Assembly (NCBI GenBank): GCA_937996665.1
Contig: CALKUU010000034.1
Span: 1-64,000, forward strand
Source of the DNA: an uncultured Xenococcaceae cyanobacterium
GTDB lineage: Bacteria > Cyanobacteriota > Cyanobacteriia > Cyanobacteriales > Xenococcaceae
Reading direction: 5' to 3'
Length of the DNA stretch: 64,000 bases
The translations under genes and the position numbers were made by a program. The notes beneath the pieces are model-generated. The model was not told the origin of the DNA. It saw only the letters and a list, made by a program, of their open reading frames with translations, and did no database searches. This document shows, piece after piece, positions 63,451 to 64,000 of this stretch. How positions within the stretch are numbered: position 1 is the first letter of the stretch; the number at the start of each line of letters is the position of its first letter.

Positions 63451-64000
63451 ATGAGTGTAAAGCAATCTGATTATGAAAAGCTGCTAGCAGAATGTAGTTG
63501 CAACCAGGGAGCGATCGCCTTATTAAAGCAATATCGCCCCTATTTAGAAACTCTTCCCAGTACCAGAAGACCAGAAGAAAGCTTAGTTACCATTCCTCTT
63601 CCAGTGGTTACAATTCGTCAGCAGATAGCGACCACCAAAAGCTCTCCAATTAGAGAATTTTGGGAAAAAGCCTTGCTTCTCCCTTGCGATCTGGGAATTA
63701 TAATGTGTGATCCAGAATGGAAAATAAAAATTGGCACCGAAATCATTGTCTTTATTCACCGACCTCACGAGGACTTCTCTCAACTGTTGACTAGATGGAG
63801 ACAGACTCAGATCTATTTAAAACAGGACTACAAGTGGATGATGCCATTAGGCGCAGAGCACATGTTTAGCGAAGCCGCCGAAAAAATTTACCCTTTATTT
63901 GTAGTGTTTGATTCTACGGACGAAAGAATCAAAAAAGGACTAGGCGGTGCAGGATTACCTTTTATTACTAGAGAATCTAATTCTCCTCTAGACCAAAAGA
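63451..64000 (+). CDS. Hypothetical protein, 3' end outside the window
   Basis: Not in the ORF track because no stop is reached. From ATG at 63451 the frame is open for 183 codons to the window edge: SVKQSDYEKLLAECSCNQGA, then YRPYLETLPSTRRPEESLVT, CDLGIIMCDPEWKIKIGTE and RWRQTQIYLKQDYKWM. Family not recognised. No signal peptide and mixed alpha/beta texture. It follows pilC by 117 bp on the same strand. Confidence 0.6.
   Translation, partial: MSVKQSDYEKLLAECSCNQGAIALLKQYRPYLETLPSTRRPEESLVTIPLPVVTIRQQIATTKSSPIREFWEKALLLPCDLGIIMCDPEWKIKIGTEIIVFIHRPHEDFSQLLTRWRQTQIYLKQDYKWMMPLGAEHMFSEAAEKIYPLFVVFDSTDERIKKGLGGAGLPFITRESNSPLDQK

Overview
The window is a piece of a cyanobacterial chromosome. The evidence is the very frequent HIP1 octamer (GCGATCGC, inside and between genes) together with genes typical of cyanobacteria and plastids: PSRP-3/Ycf65, NdhD, a rimO-crhR pair, DUF3769 and DUF2993 proteins, a carotenoid oxygenase, and a pilB-pilT-pilC cluster next to grpE-dnaK-dnaJ. 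By eye the DNA is moderately AT-rich. I cannot name the genus from sequence alone. No rRNA, tRNA, CRISPR array, transposase or phage gene was found.

Layout. 0-5.7 kb: the 3' end of ligA, a lactate permease, an AbgT-type transporter, and an ArnT/GT39-like membrane glycosyltransferase. 5.8-14.6 kb: an accessory island of small toxin-antitoxin type modules (Gp49/HigB-like with an HTH antitoxin, MntA-HepT, a Uma2 nuclease, two HicBA pairs of which one has a frameshifted HicA, PIN-RHH, an orphan DUF433, a DUF6888-DUF6887 pair missed by the ORF track, and MazEF). It is interrupted by an oligopeptidase A gene carrying an in-frame repeat insertion and by a membrane protein with an H-type lectin-like domain. 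A roughly 40-bp repeat with a HIP1 site at each end lies at several module borders.

14.6-30.4 kb: mostly housekeeping genes. These are mnmA, a SPOR-like protein, a PD-(D/E)XK nuclease, atpD-atpC, PSRP-3, a HAD hydrolase, a methyltransferase, a lipoprotein, an SDR, a DUF3769 outer-membrane protein, ndhD and recN. 30.4-33.5 kb: a secreted VWA protein with a cadherin-like C-terminal domain, a small secreted protein, and about 0.9 kb of very AT-rich DNA holding two strong hairpins. 33.5-39 kb: argF, thrC, crhR and rimO. 39-48 kb: an oxidoreductase, a GNAT, a GAF-GAF-cyclase, an ABC ATPase, small hypotheticals, one frameshifted small gene, an RraA-like protein and a carotenoid oxygenase.

48-64 kb: a degenerate SF1 helicase-like protein, RodZ-like, RluB-like and DUF2993 proteins, the tightly packed minus-strand run grpE-dnaK-dnaJ-tusA-rsgA, and the divergent pilB-pilT-pilC run followed by a gene cut by the window edge.

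The strongest candidate for something undescribed is the island at 5.8-14.6 kb: many unrelated toxin-antitoxin cassettes separated by copies of a HIP1-bounded repeat. Second is the AT-rich block beside the VWA protein, with two terminator-like hairpins and no gene.
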